Assembly (NCBI GenBank): GCA_902594005.1
Contig: CACJKN010000012.1
Location: 1 to 37,885 of the forward strand
DNA from: an uncultured SAR86 cluster bacterium
GTDB lineage: Bacteria > Pseudomonadota > Gammaproteobacteria > Magnimaribacterales > D2472
Direction of reading: 5' to 3'
Length of the DNA: 37,885 nt
The notes under the pieces are model-generated. The model did not search any database and had not been told where the DNA came from. It saw only the letters and a list, made by a program, of their open reading frames with translations. Shown here piece by piece: positions 5,976 through 14,140 of the stretch. How positions within the stretch are numbered: position 1 is the stretch's first letter; each line of letters opens with the position of its first letter. The position numbers and the translations under genes were made by a program.

Positions 5976-7585
5976 AGATTTATTATAAAAATTGGAGATT
6001 ATTTTTAATATTTTTATTTCTTTTTTTATCAATTGCAGCAATTGTTTCGAGAATGGTTTATGTTCAAGTTGAGCAGGGTAATTTTCTTCTACAAAAAGGT
6101 AATAATCAAAACACTTCAGAAAGGGTAATCAAATTCAAGCGCGGATCTATTTATGATAAAAATGGGATTCCTCTTGCAATAAGTATTACAGGTTTTGACT
6201 TATTTGCGTTGAGCGGTCTTAGGGAAGATGATTTCTTAAAAATTAAAAAAACTCTTAAACTCAATGATTTAGAATATAAACCCTTCAATAAAAAATCCTT
6301 AATAAAGAACTCATTATCTTTTGAAGAGATGCGTAAAATTAGGTCTCTAAGAATAGATAGGCTGGAGTTAGAGAAAACTTACAAACGTCACTATCCTCTT
6401 GGAGAGCAGGTTGCTCCACTGGTAGGTTTCTCTGGAAGGGATGGGTATGGTTTAGAAGGCCTAGAAAAAAGTTATAACTCAATTTTGACTGGAAAGCCTC
6501 TTAAAGAGAGAGTACTAAGAGATGGTGCGAGAAGCACAATACAGAGGCTTGAAGTGTTGGAGTTTGGCGAAAACTCAAAAGATATCTACCTCACCATTGA
6601 TAGCAATATTCAATATATTGCATATAAGTATCTTGTTGAAGCCATTAAAAATAATGATGGTACTGGTGGGACAGTTATTATTTTAGATAATTCAGCTAAG
6701 GAGGTTCTAGCCCTGGCTAGTTATCCTTCTTATAATCCAAATAATCCAATGAGAAGCATAAAAAAAAATAGAGCTTTTCTTGAAAGCTATGAGCCCGGAT
6801 CAATCGTTAAACCATTAGCTCTTGCCGGAGCTATTGAAAAAAATCTTATTGATATTGACACAGAATTGGAGCTTCCGATAAAGATCGAAGTTGATGGAAA
6901 CATTATTAATGATAGAAAAAAATATGGGCAACTTAAAGCATATGAGATTATTAAGGAATCAAGCCAGGTTGGCGCAACTCAGATCTCATTTCTCTTAGGA
7001 GCAGAGAGGCTAATTGATAATTATAAAAAATTTGGATTTTCAAAACCTGTAAATATTAATTTTCCTTCTACATCATTTGGTGAGATTAATTCTAGAGATG
7101 AAATTTCTGATATTGAAATAGCTACACTCGGATATGGTTATGGATTAACTGCGACACCTTTCCAAATTTCACAGGCATATGCAATCTTTGCAAATAAGGG
7201 TACCTATTATGATTTTAACATCATTAAAAATAATGAATCTCAAATTTTCTCAGAACAAATTATTAGCGAATCAACTGCTAATGATATTTTATTTTCAATG
7301 AGGAAAGTCGTAGAAGATGGAACAGGAGCTCTTGCAAAGTTAGAAAACTTTGATGTAAGCGGTAAAACAGGAACAACAGAAAAACTTAGAGACGGTAACT
7401 ATAAAAGTTCAACATATACAGCTTCTTTCATTGGAATTGGGCCTAATCCATCAAATGAGTTGACCATCTTTGTAAATATTGATGGCTTGGGATCTCAAAA
7501 ATATTCTGGAGGGTCTGTTGCAGCCCCACTTTTTAAAAAGATCTCAAATGATGTTTTTAGCTATATGGGATATTTTAATAAATGA
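5972..7585 (+). CDS. ftsI: FtsI (PBP3), septal peptidoglycan transpeptidase, with SSQ in place of SxN
   Basis: FtsI is the class B penicillin-binding protein that cross-links septal peptidoglycan with FtsW. At 537 aa it has one N-terminal membrane helix (about 10-30), then a dimerisation domain with KRGSIYDKNGIPLA (56-69) and RHYPLGEQ (139-146). The transpeptidase domain has SIVK with nucleophile Ser277 and Lys280, and KTG at 465-467. The third active-site motif, normally SxN, reads Ser330-Ser331-Gln332 in the context KESSQVGATQ. Its spacing from the nucleophile (53 residues) matches E. coli PBP3, so Gln really occupies the Asn position. It overlaps ftsL and murE by 4 bases each. Confidence 0.95.
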   Translation: MKIYYKNWRLFLIFLFLFLSIAAIVSRMVYVQVEQGNFLLQKGNNQNTSERVIKFKRGSIYDKNGIPLAISITGFDLFALSGLREDDFLKIKKTLKLNDLEYKPFNKKSLIKNSLSFEEMRKIRSLRIDRLELEKTYKRHYPLGEQVAPLVGFSGRDGYGLEGLEKSYNSILTGKPLKERVLRDGARSTIQRLEVLEFGENSKDIYLTIDSNIQYIAYKYLVEAIKNNDGTGGTVIILDNSAKEVLALASYPSYNPNNPMRSIKKNRAFLESYEPGSIVKPLALAGAIEKNLIDIDTELELPIKIEVDGNIINDRKKYGQLKAYEIIKESSQVGATQISFLLGAERLIDNYKKFGFSKPVNINFPSTSFGEINSRDEISDIEIATLGYGYGLTATPFQISQAYAIFANKGTYYDFNIIKNNESQIFSEQIISESTANDILFSMRKVVEDGTGALAKLENFDVSGKTGTTEKLRDGNYKSSTYTASFIGIGPNPSNELTIFVNIDGLGSQKYSGGSVAAPLFKKISNDVFSYMGYFNK

Positions 7586-9006
7586 AAGTTTTACGAGATC
7601 TAGGCTTAAATATTAATGAAGACATATTTATATCTGGATTGACAAGCTCATCTGGATTAATAGAAAAAGATCAATGTTTTATAGCTCTTCAAGGTTTAAG
7701 GTCTCACGGACTTGATTATATTGACGAAGCTATTGCTAATGGAGCCAGCTGTGTCTTACATGATAAAGAAAATTATAGTGAGCAACACAAGATACCATGT
7801 TTTTTTATAGAAGATTTATTTAAGAGACAAAAAGAAATTTGTCTTAATTTTTATAATATTCGTGAAAAAAACTTAAAGTTCCTTATTTTTACAGGGACTA
7901 ATGGAAAGACTTCGACCGCATTCTTTTCTTACCAAATGCTATTAAAAACAAACAAAGACGCTTTACTAGCAGGGACCTTAGGACTTGAAAGTAAAACAAG
8001 ATTTAAGGAAACAAGTAATACAACTCCAAATCTTTTTGAACTTTTTGAATTTATATCTGGAGAAAAATATGAAGATGACCTATTTGTTTGTATTGAAGCT
8101 TCTTCTCATGGTTTAGAGCAGAATAGACTTATAGGAATAGATGCTGAAACTAGGGCAATTTTGAATATCGAGCAAGATCATCTAGATTTTCACAAAAATA
8201 TTCAAAATTATATTGACTCAAAGCTGAAGATATTAAATTTCTCTTCTCATAATAAGATTATCTTAAATGGGGACTGTGAAACTTCTGCTTCGCTTATAGG
8301 TAAAGAATTAGCAGAATATGAAAAATGCATAGTGAGTAGTTCCAATAAAAAAGCAGATTACTTTTTTTCGATAGATAAAACTAATAAAAATGGCTGTAAT
8401 TTTAGATTAATCTCGAATGATAGATGTGTTGATTTAAAAGTAAGATTTTTTCAAAAACATAATATTTATAATTTAGTTTTTGCAATAGCATGCCTTGATC
8501 AAATAGAAAAAAATATTTTTTTTGACAAGGAGCTTATTAAGTCAATAGATCTTCCTTCCGGTAGGGCAAAAATAATATCTAAAAATAATAAAAATATTTT
8601 AATTGACTATGCACATAATTTTGGGGGCATCAAAGCTATAGTTAATTCTGTCTCAAATATTTATCATGATTTAATTATTGTTTATGGATGTGGAGGAGAG
8701 CGAGATAGTTCTGAAAGAGGAAAAATCATGAAATTTACATGCGCTAATTCACGAAAAGTCATTTTTACTTCTGACAATTGTAGAAATGAAAGTTTCCAGT
8801 CAATTTTGGATGATTCTAGAAAAGATCAGGAGTATAGTAACTTAATTGTTGAACCAGATAGGAAACAAGCAATAAAGAATGGTATAGATGCCTTAAAAGA
8901 AGATGATATTTTATTGATTCTTGGGAAAGGGCATGAAGAATTTCAAGAAATAAAAGGAACTAAGATACCATTTAACGATCAAAGGGTTGTGGAGGAAATA
9001 TTATGA
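7582..9006 (+). CDS. murE: UDP-MurNAc-tripeptide ligase MurE (meso-diaminopimelate adding)
   Basis: MurE is the cytoplasmic ATP-dependent ligase that adds the third amino acid to UDP-MurNAc-L-Ala-D-Glu. At 474 aa it is slightly shorter than E. coli (495). Mur ligase motifs: P-loop FTGTNGKTSTAFF (about 103-115), SNTTPNLFELF, EASSHGLEQNRL, the DHLDFH segment, and the C-terminal DNCRNE, which corresponds to the DNPR motif of enzymes specific for meso-diaminopimelate. GKGHEEFQEI near the end is also typical. ATGA overlaps link it to ftsI and to an unidentified exported protein downstream, where murF would normally follow directly. Confidence 0.95.
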   Translation: MKVLRDLGLNINEDIFISGLTSSSGLIEKDQCFIALQGLRSHGLDYIDEAIANGASCVLHDKENYSEQHKIPCFFIEDLFKRQKEICLNFYNIREKNLKFLIFTGTNGKTSTAFFSYQMLLKTNKDALLAGTLGLESKTRFKETSNTTPNLFELFEFISGEKYEDDLFVCIEASSHGLEQNRLIGIDAETRAILNIEQDHLDFHKNIQNYIDSKLKILNFSSHNKIILNGDCETSASLIGKELAEYEKCIVSSSNKKADYFFSIDKTNKNGCNFRLISNDRCVDLKVRFFQKHNIYNLVFAIACLDQIEKNIFFDKELIKSIDLPSGRAKIISKNNKNILIDYAHNFGGIKAIVNSVSNIYHDLIIVYGCGGERDSSERGKIMKFTCANSRKVIFTSDNCRNESFQSILDDSRKDQEYSNLIVEPDRKQAIKNGIDALKEDDILLILGKGHEEFQEIKGTKIPFNDQRVVEEIL

Positions 9007-9590
9007 AATATATCACTCTTATAATGTTAATCTTTTCAACATTCTCTTTCTCAGAAAAAAAAGAAATAATCTGTGAGCTTGAAGGGTCATTTTCTGTAAC
9101 CTATAGAGATCTTTCCAAAACAGTAATATCGGAAGGCTTAGACTTTTTTAAAAACTTGGCAACTCAGACGCAACAGTCTATTTTTCTTATCAATAAAGCA
9201 AAAACAAATTTTGACAAAGACGATTGGCAAAAAGAATCTTTGCAGGTTGTTCAGTATTGGGAAATTGATGAAAGCGATAACCTTATTAAACTTAATTATA
9301 CATTTGACCCTTCACCAATTTGGGTAAATCCTAAAGCGAATTGGAGCAAAAAGATAAGTGAAAATGGCATAGAAGTAATATCATCAATGACTTTGGGAGA
9401 AGATCATCCACTTTTTGATAATTATAGTGTCGAATATTATGGAATCTCAAACTCTATCAACTGGTATACGGGCAAAGGGAGAATTTTTGGCGATATCTGG
9501 CTGAAAAGTAAAGATGGTGGCAAAAATAAGAATCCTAAGTTAGAACTCTTAGCAAAAGGAAATTGCACAAAAAAAGAAAGAAAATTTTAA
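9003..9590 (+). CDS. Unrecognised exported protein between murE and murF
   Basis: I do not recognise a family. The 195-aa protein starts with a short signal peptide (Lys at position 2, hydrophobic to about residue 16, likely cleavage after Ser-Phe-Ser), so it is probably periplasmic. There is no lipobox. The mature part is rich in aromatic and polar residues in alternating runs (QVVQYWEIDESDNLIKLNY, WYTGKGRIFGDIWLK), suggesting a beta-rich, lipocalin-like fold, but this is only an impression. Two cysteines (about residues 22 and 188) could form one disulphide joining the ends. It overlaps murE by 4 bases (ATGA) and its TAA overlaps the murF ATG, so it is translationally coupled within the peptidoglycan operon. 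A role in the envelope is inferred from context alone. Confidence 0.85.
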   Translation: MKYITLIMLIFSTFSFSEKKEIICELEGSFSVTYRDLSKTVISEGLDFFKNLATQTQQSIFLINKAKTNFDKDDWQKESLQVVQYWEIDESDNLIKLNYTFDPSPIWVNPKANWSKKISENGIEVISSMTLGEDHPLFDNYSVEYYGISNSINWYTGKGRIFGDIWLKSKDGGKNKNPKLELLAKGNCTKKERKF

Positions 9591-10921
9591 TGAAATTCAT
9601 TTCTAGCACAAACGATATTAGAAAGTATCTTGGTTTAAAGCCAAAAAAAGATATTAAATTTAAAAATATTTCAATTGATACAAGAACTATCAAAAAAGAC
9701 TCACTTTTTATTGCTTTGAAGGGAGAAAATTTCAATGGAAATAAATTTATCGAAAAAGCTTTCTCATCTGGAGCAATTGCAGTTTTATGCTCTGATAAAT
9801 CTTATATTAAAAAAAATAATGTCATCTATGTTCCTAGTGTTAGGAAAGCACTTTCAAAAATATCATCGGAGATTGCGTCTGATTTTAAAGGAAAGAAAAT
9901 ATTAATTACTGGGAGTAATGGAAAAACATCAACAACAAATATCATCTCAAAATCACTCCCTAAGTGTTCGTCTACAATTAAAAATTTTAATAACGAAATT
10001 GGCCTTCCTATTAGCATTATGTCGTCAAAAAAGGATAGTAAATATATGGTTTTTGAAGCTGGTGCAGCAAAAAAAGGAGATATCGAATATTTATCAAAGA
10101 TAGTTAAGCCTGATATAGGAATAATTACAAATATCGGAAACTCGCATCTAGAAAAACTTATAAATATTGAAGGTGTTTTCAAGGTTAAGTCTGAGCTTAT
10201 AAAAAATATCCGTAAAGGAGGAACTTTGATAGTACCAAATGATATGAACTATCTTCAAAGATGGAAAAATATGGCAAAAGGCATCAATGTAATCCCTGTC
10301 CCTAAAAAATTTATTGCGAAGAATGAGAAAATCTCAAAAGATAAAAAAGTAATGACTTTTGATATTATCAAGAGATGTAATGATGATAAAAAATCTAAAG
10401 CTATTTCTATTTCTTCATCACTTCTAGGAAAGCATAATGTTCAAAATATTTTGGTATGTCACACATGTCTTAATGTCTTAGGTGAGAGCAACTCAAAGAT
10501 GCTTAAATCTCTAAAAAATATATCAAGTTCTATTTCAAGACAAAGAATTCTTTCTTGGAGAAATAAATCCACATTGATTGATGATACTTATAATGCAAAC
10601 CCCGAATCAGTCAAGAGAAGTATAGATGTACTATCAGAATTTTCAGGCAGAAAGATTTTTATTTTCGGAGATATGTTTGAGTTAGGAAGATTTAGAAAAA
10701 AACTTCATATTGATATAGGCTCTTATGCAAAAAATTCCAAGATTGATATTCTCATAACTTTTGGAGAGCTTTCAAAATTTGCTTCTAGTGGATTTCAAAA
10801 AAAATCTTATAATTTTTATAATGAAGAACAACTCAAAGCATTTATTGCAGACTTTATTAAAAAGAATGATATTGTTTTAATAAAAGGATCTAGAGGAATG
10901 AAAATGGAGAGATTTATTTAA
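9590..10921 (+). CDS. murF: UDP-MurNAc-pentapeptide synthetase MurF
   Basis: MurF is the ATP-dependent ligase that adds D-Ala-D-Ala to UDP-MurNAc-tripeptide, the last cytoplasmic precursor step. From the ATG at 9590, which overlaps the upstream TAA, it is 443 aa (E. coli 452). A TTG further upstream at 9563 would add nine residues but does not fit the overlap pattern. Motifs: the N-terminal SIDTRTIKKDSLFIALKGENFNG, the P-loop LITGSNGKTSTTN, NNEIGLPISIM, FEAGAAKKGDI, NIGNSHLEKL, and the C-terminal DDTYNANPESVKRSID and FIFGDMFELGRF. Its TAA overlaps the mraY ATG. Confidence 0.95.
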   Translation: MKFISSTNDIRKYLGLKPKKDIKFKNISIDTRTIKKDSLFIALKGENFNGNKFIEKAFSSGAIAVLCSDKSYIKKNNVIYVPSVRKALSKISSEIASDFKGKKILITGSNGKTSTTNIISKSLPKCSSTIKNFNNEIGLPISIMSSKKDSKYMVFEAGAAKKGDIEYLSKIVKPDIGIITNIGNSHLEKLINIEGVFKVKSELIKNIRKGGTLIVPNDMNYLQRWKNMAKGINVIPVPKKFIAKNEKISKDKKVMTFDIIKRCNDDKKSKAISISSSLLGKHNVQNILVCHTCLNVLGESNSKMLKSLKNISSSISRQRILSWRNKSTLIDDTYNANPESVKRSIDVLSEFSGRKIFIFGDMFELGRFRKKLHIDIGSYAKNSKIDILITFGELSKFASSGFQKKSYNFYNEEQLKAFIADFIKKNDIVLIKGSRGMKMERFI

Positions 10922-12006
10922 TGTTTGAATACTTAGGCACCATTCTTGTAGATATTGATCCTGGCTTCGATGTTCTCAGATATCTTACTGTGAGAACAAT
11001 TGGAGGAACAATAACAGCGTTATTGCTGACAATATTTTTGGGCCCTAAGCTAATAAGCTGGCTTCAAAGGATGCAATTTAAACAATATGGAGTCGAGAGA
11101 GGTCCAGATTCCCACAAACAAAAGTCTGGTACCCCAACCATGGGAGGATTACTAATAATCTCCTCATTGCTAATATCTACTTTATTGTGGGCAGATTTAG
11201 GCAATAGATATATTTGGGTTTGCCTTTTTATTACATCGGGTTTCACCATCATAGGTTTTCTTGATGATTTCTATAAAATTAAATATAAGGACTCAAAAGG
11301 AATATCCGGAAGGCTTAAACTATTGTCTCAAACTATAGTCTCAATTATTGCAGTAAGCTTTTTATACTTCTCTGCCAAAGATTCAGCAGAAATATCATTA
11401 ATACTCCTTTTTAACAAAGATTGGATCTTTGAAATGAGCATGCTTTCATTTATTCTGTTTGGCTCATTTGTAATTGTTGGCTCATCAAATGCAGTAAATC
11501 TTACAGATGGCCTTGATGGGTTAGCAATATTGCCAACTATTTTAATTGGTGGAGGCTTAGGATTAATAGCATATGCAATGGGTAACCAGTTAATTGCAGA
11601 ATATTTATTTATACCTCATCTTCAAATTGCAGGTGAGCTAATTGTATTTTGCGGAGCGCTTATAGGGTCCGGAATTGGCTTCTTATGGTACAACTCATAT
11701 CCTGCAGAAGTTTTTATGGGAGATGTTGGCTCTCTTACTCTTGGTGCAATTCTTGGAGTCCTTGCTGTAATTCTGAGACATGAAATAGTTTATGCAATTA
11801 TGGCAGGAGTTTTCATAGCTGAAACTCTAAGCGTCATGATTCAAGTCACTTCTTACAGATTTAGGCAAAAAAGAGTTTTTTTAATGGCACCAATTCACCA
11901 TCACTTTGAGCTAAAAGGGTGGCCAGAGCCAAAAATTATTGTTAGATTCTGGATTATCACCCTTGTTCTAATTTTAGTTGCCCTTGCAACACTCAAATTA
12001 AGGTAA
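10921..12006 (+). CDS. mraY: Phospho-MurNAc-pentapeptide translocase MraY
   Basis: MraY is the integral membrane enzyme that transfers phospho-MurNAc-pentapeptide to undecaprenyl phosphate, making lipid I. At 361 aa it matches the family length (E. coli 360), with about ten membrane helices. The active-site aspartates are in place: IIGFLDDFYKI with Asp115-Asp116, and NLTDGLDGLAILP (about 192-204). HKQKSGTPTMGGLL (about 65-78), FMGDVGSLTLG and the cytoplasmic histidine loop APIHHHFELKGWPEPK are also intact. It overlaps murF by one base; murD starts 3 bases after its stop. Confidence 0.98.
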   Translation: MFEYLGTILVDIDPGFDVLRYLTVRTIGGTITALLLTIFLGPKLISWLQRMQFKQYGVERGPDSHKQKSGTPTMGGLLIISSLLISTLLWADLGNRYIWVCLFITSGFTIIGFLDDFYKIKYKDSKGISGRLKLLSQTIVSIIAVSFLYFSAKDSAEISLILLFNKDWIFEMSMLSFILFGSFVIVGSSNAVNLTDGLDGLAILPTILIGGGLGLIAYAMGNQLIAEYLFIPHLQIAGELIVFCGALIGSGIGFLWYNSYPAEVFMGDVGSLTLGAILGVLAVILRHEIVYAIMAGVFIAETLSVMIQVTSYRFRQKRVFLMAPIHHHFELKGWPEPKIIVRFWIITLVLILVALATLKLR

Positions 12007-12009
12007 TCC

Positions 12010-13044
12010 ATGCCGTCTTTGATATATGGCTTCGGTGTTACTGGAAAGTCATTCCAAAGATATCTTGACATCAAAGGCGAAGAGTTTGAAATATATGACA
12101 CTTTGCACAGTGATTCATTAAAAATTGCTTCAAAGATTGAGGATGGTTTTTATAAAAATATCTATGTAAGTCCTTCAGTGCCTAAAGAGAAGTTTAAAAA
12201 CTTAAAGAAATATTCAACAGTTTTTACTGATATGGATATTTTTTTCAATGAAGATGACTCTATAAAAATAGGAATAACCGGTACAAATAAAAAAAGCACC
12301 ACCTGCTATCATTTAATGCAACTATTAGAAGAAAAATACTCTACAAACTTAGTTGGAAATATTGGTAAGCCAGTCCTAGATGTTTTGAATAATGGAAAAA
12401 AATATTCAATTATTGAACTTTCTAGTTTCCAATTAGATAAGGTTTCAGATATTGATCTTGATTATGGGATACTTCTCAATATAGAAAGTGATCATCTTGA
12501 TTATCACGAAAATATTGAAGACTATGTTCAATCAAAAAAAAGAATATTGGAGGCTAAAAAGAGTATTCAGAGTGATGATATAAAGACTATATATAAATTT
12601 ATTACTGGATCTATGCCTCCGAAGAAAGAACTAAAAGATCTCCCGTTTAGGTTTCAAAAAATAAATCAAAATACAATCAATGACTCTAAATCTACTAACT
12701 CTCATTCCTTAAAATTTGCAATATGTGAAGCAAGTAAGATATTTAACGATTTTGCTTTGATCCTAATAGGTAATCCTGAAAAAGAAGGATATAAAGAAGT
12801 TGAGATTTCAAATCCATCATTAGTAGTTATATGCGGTAAACATGCAAATGAAATCTTCTCATGTGTAAAACATGAGAATAAAGTTTTATGTGAAAATCTA
12901 AATTTAGCAGTCAAAGAGATTGAAAAAGCTAATATTAAAAATATTCTCTTTTCCCCAGGGTATCCCAGTGGCGATGACTATATTAATTTTGAAGAAAGGG
13001 GGAAGGCATTCAATAAACTAATAGAGGAAAATAGTGGAACTTAA
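12010..13044 (+). CDS. murD: UDP-MurNAc-L-Ala:D-Glu ligase MurD, shortened and with an altered P-loop
   Basis: MurD adds D-glutamate to UDP-MurNAc-L-Ala. This copy is 344 aa against about 438 in E. coli. Retained: a small N-terminal nucleotide-sugar domain, ELSSFQL (136-142), DHLDYH (161-166), the carbamylated-Lys position (Lys176 in QSKKR), NDSKSTN (224-230), and the C-terminal FSPGYPSGDDYINFEERG. Two things are odd. The ATP loop reads Gly-Thr-Asn-Lys-Lys-Ser-Thr (91-97) where the family has GTNGKST. About 80-90 residues of the central domain between residues 188 and 211 are missing, including the LxGxHNxxNALAA segment whose His and Asn contact ATP. The frame is intact and overlaps ftsW by 11 bases. 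Whether it is a full MurD is uncertain. Confidence 0.85.
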   Translation: MPSLIYGFGVTGKSFQRYLDIKGEEFEIYDTLHSDSLKIASKIEDGFYKNIYVSPSVPKEKFKNLKKYSTVFTDMDIFFNEDDSIKIGITGTNKKSTTCYHLMQLLEEKYSTNLVGNIGKPVLDVLNNGKKYSIIELSSFQLDKVSDIDLDYGILLNIESDHLDYHENIEDYVQSKKRILEAKKSIQSDDIKTIYKFITGSMPPKKELKDLPFRFQKINQNTINDSKSTNSHSLKFAICEASKIFNDFALILIGNPEKEGYKEVEISNPSLVVICGKHANEIFSCVKHENKVLCENLNLAVKEIEKANIKNILFSPGYPSGDDYINFEERGKAFNKLIEENSGT

Positions 13045-14140
13045 AAGCAATAATTTTCAAATTCTTTTTACTTTTGTCCTCTTACTAATCTTTGGAGAGA
13101 TTATGGTCCTCTCCTCGAGTATGGTCAGGGCTGAATCAATTTATGATAATCCTTTTTTCTTTGCATCAAGACAAGCCATTTTTATTTCGATTGGCTTTAT
13201 TATTTTTTGTTTTTTTCTTCTTATTCCATCAGATTTTTTAAGAAAATTTGACTGGTTATTATTAATACTATCTCTTATCTTGCTAGTCGCATTATTTTTT
13301 CCGGGAGTTGGTACTGAGGTCAACGGAAGCATGAGATGGATAAGGTTTGGACCAATCAATATCCAGCCATCTGAAGTTGCCAAGTTCTGTATGCTTATTT
13401 ATATTTCTGGATATTGCGTAAGGAGGCTTGAAGAAATATCATCAACATCTGGTTTTTTAAGACCTCTTTTCGTTTTAACCCTTTTTGCTTCTCTAATATT
13501 AATTCAACCAGATTATGGATCTACGGCCATACTTTGCTTAATCGTAATGGTTTTACTTTTCTTTGCTGGCATTTCTTTTTACCAATTTTTAATTTTAATA
13601 ACGCTCTTTTTAATACTAGGAGCAATTGCAATATTTTTAGAACCATACAGACTGATAAGATTATTAAGTTTTATTGATCCTTTTGAGGATATTCAAGATA
13701 GTGGTTGGCAGCTAGCTCAATCCTTAATAAGTTTAGGTCAGGGAGGATGGTTTGGATTGGGATTAGGAAATAGCATTCAAAAGAATCTTTTTTTACCCGA
13801 GGCACATACAGATTTTATCTTTGCAATATTAGTTGAGGAACTAGGAATAATAGGAGGTGTATGCCTAATTTTGATTTATGTATTCTTATTAAGTAGCATT
13901 TTTAAAGTTTCTTTTGAATCATTTAATAAAATTAGACCATTCCAGGGTTACCTTTGTTTTGGAATAGGATTTTTAATATCACTTCAAGTAATCTTAAATA
14001 TAGGAGTTAACATTGGACTGCTTCCTACAAAGGGACTAACTCTTCCGTTCATTAGTTACGGAGGTACTAGTTTACTTGTAATGATGAGCCTAATAGCTAT
14101 AGTTGTAAGAATTAATAACGAAAATAAGTTCTATAAATGA
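13034..14140 (+). CDS. ftsW: FtsW, SEDS-family septal peptidoglycan glycosyltransferase
   Basis: FtsW polymerises lipid II into septal glycan strands in complex with FtsI. At 368 aa it is shorter than E. coli (414), mostly at the cytoplasmic ends. About ten membrane helices are visible. Family segments: VNGSMRWIRFGPINIQPSEVAKF, GLGLGNSIQKNLFLPEAHTDFIFAILVEELG, which carries the catalytic extracellular Asp (HTD), and the C-terminal GLLPTKGLTLPFISYGGTSLL. The start is GTG, preceded by AGAGGAAA and inside the last 11 bases of murD. Its end overlaps murG (ATGA). Confidence 0.95.
   Translation: MELKSNNFQILFTFVLLLIFGEIMVLSSSMVRAESIYDNPFFFASRQAIFISIGFIIFCFFLLIPSDFLRKFDWLLLILSLILLVALFFPGVGTEVNGSMRWIRFGPINIQPSEVAKFCMLIYISGYCVRRLEEISSTSGFLRPLFVLTLFASLILIQPDYGSTAILCLIVMVLLFFAGISFYQFLILITLFLILGAIAIFLEPYRLIRLLSFIDPFEDIQDSGWQLAQSLISLGQGGWFGLGLGNSIQKNLFLPEAHTDFIFAILVEELGIIGGVCLILIYVFLLSSIFKVSFESFNKIRPFQGYLCFGIGFLISLQVILNIGVNIGLLPTKGLTLPFISYGGTSLLVMMSLIAIVVRINNENKFYK

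Noticed and set aside
9563-9589. TTG start that would lengthen murF by nine residues.
   Set aside because: The ATG at 9590 overlaps the previous stop codon, the rule throughout this operon, and aligns with family starts.
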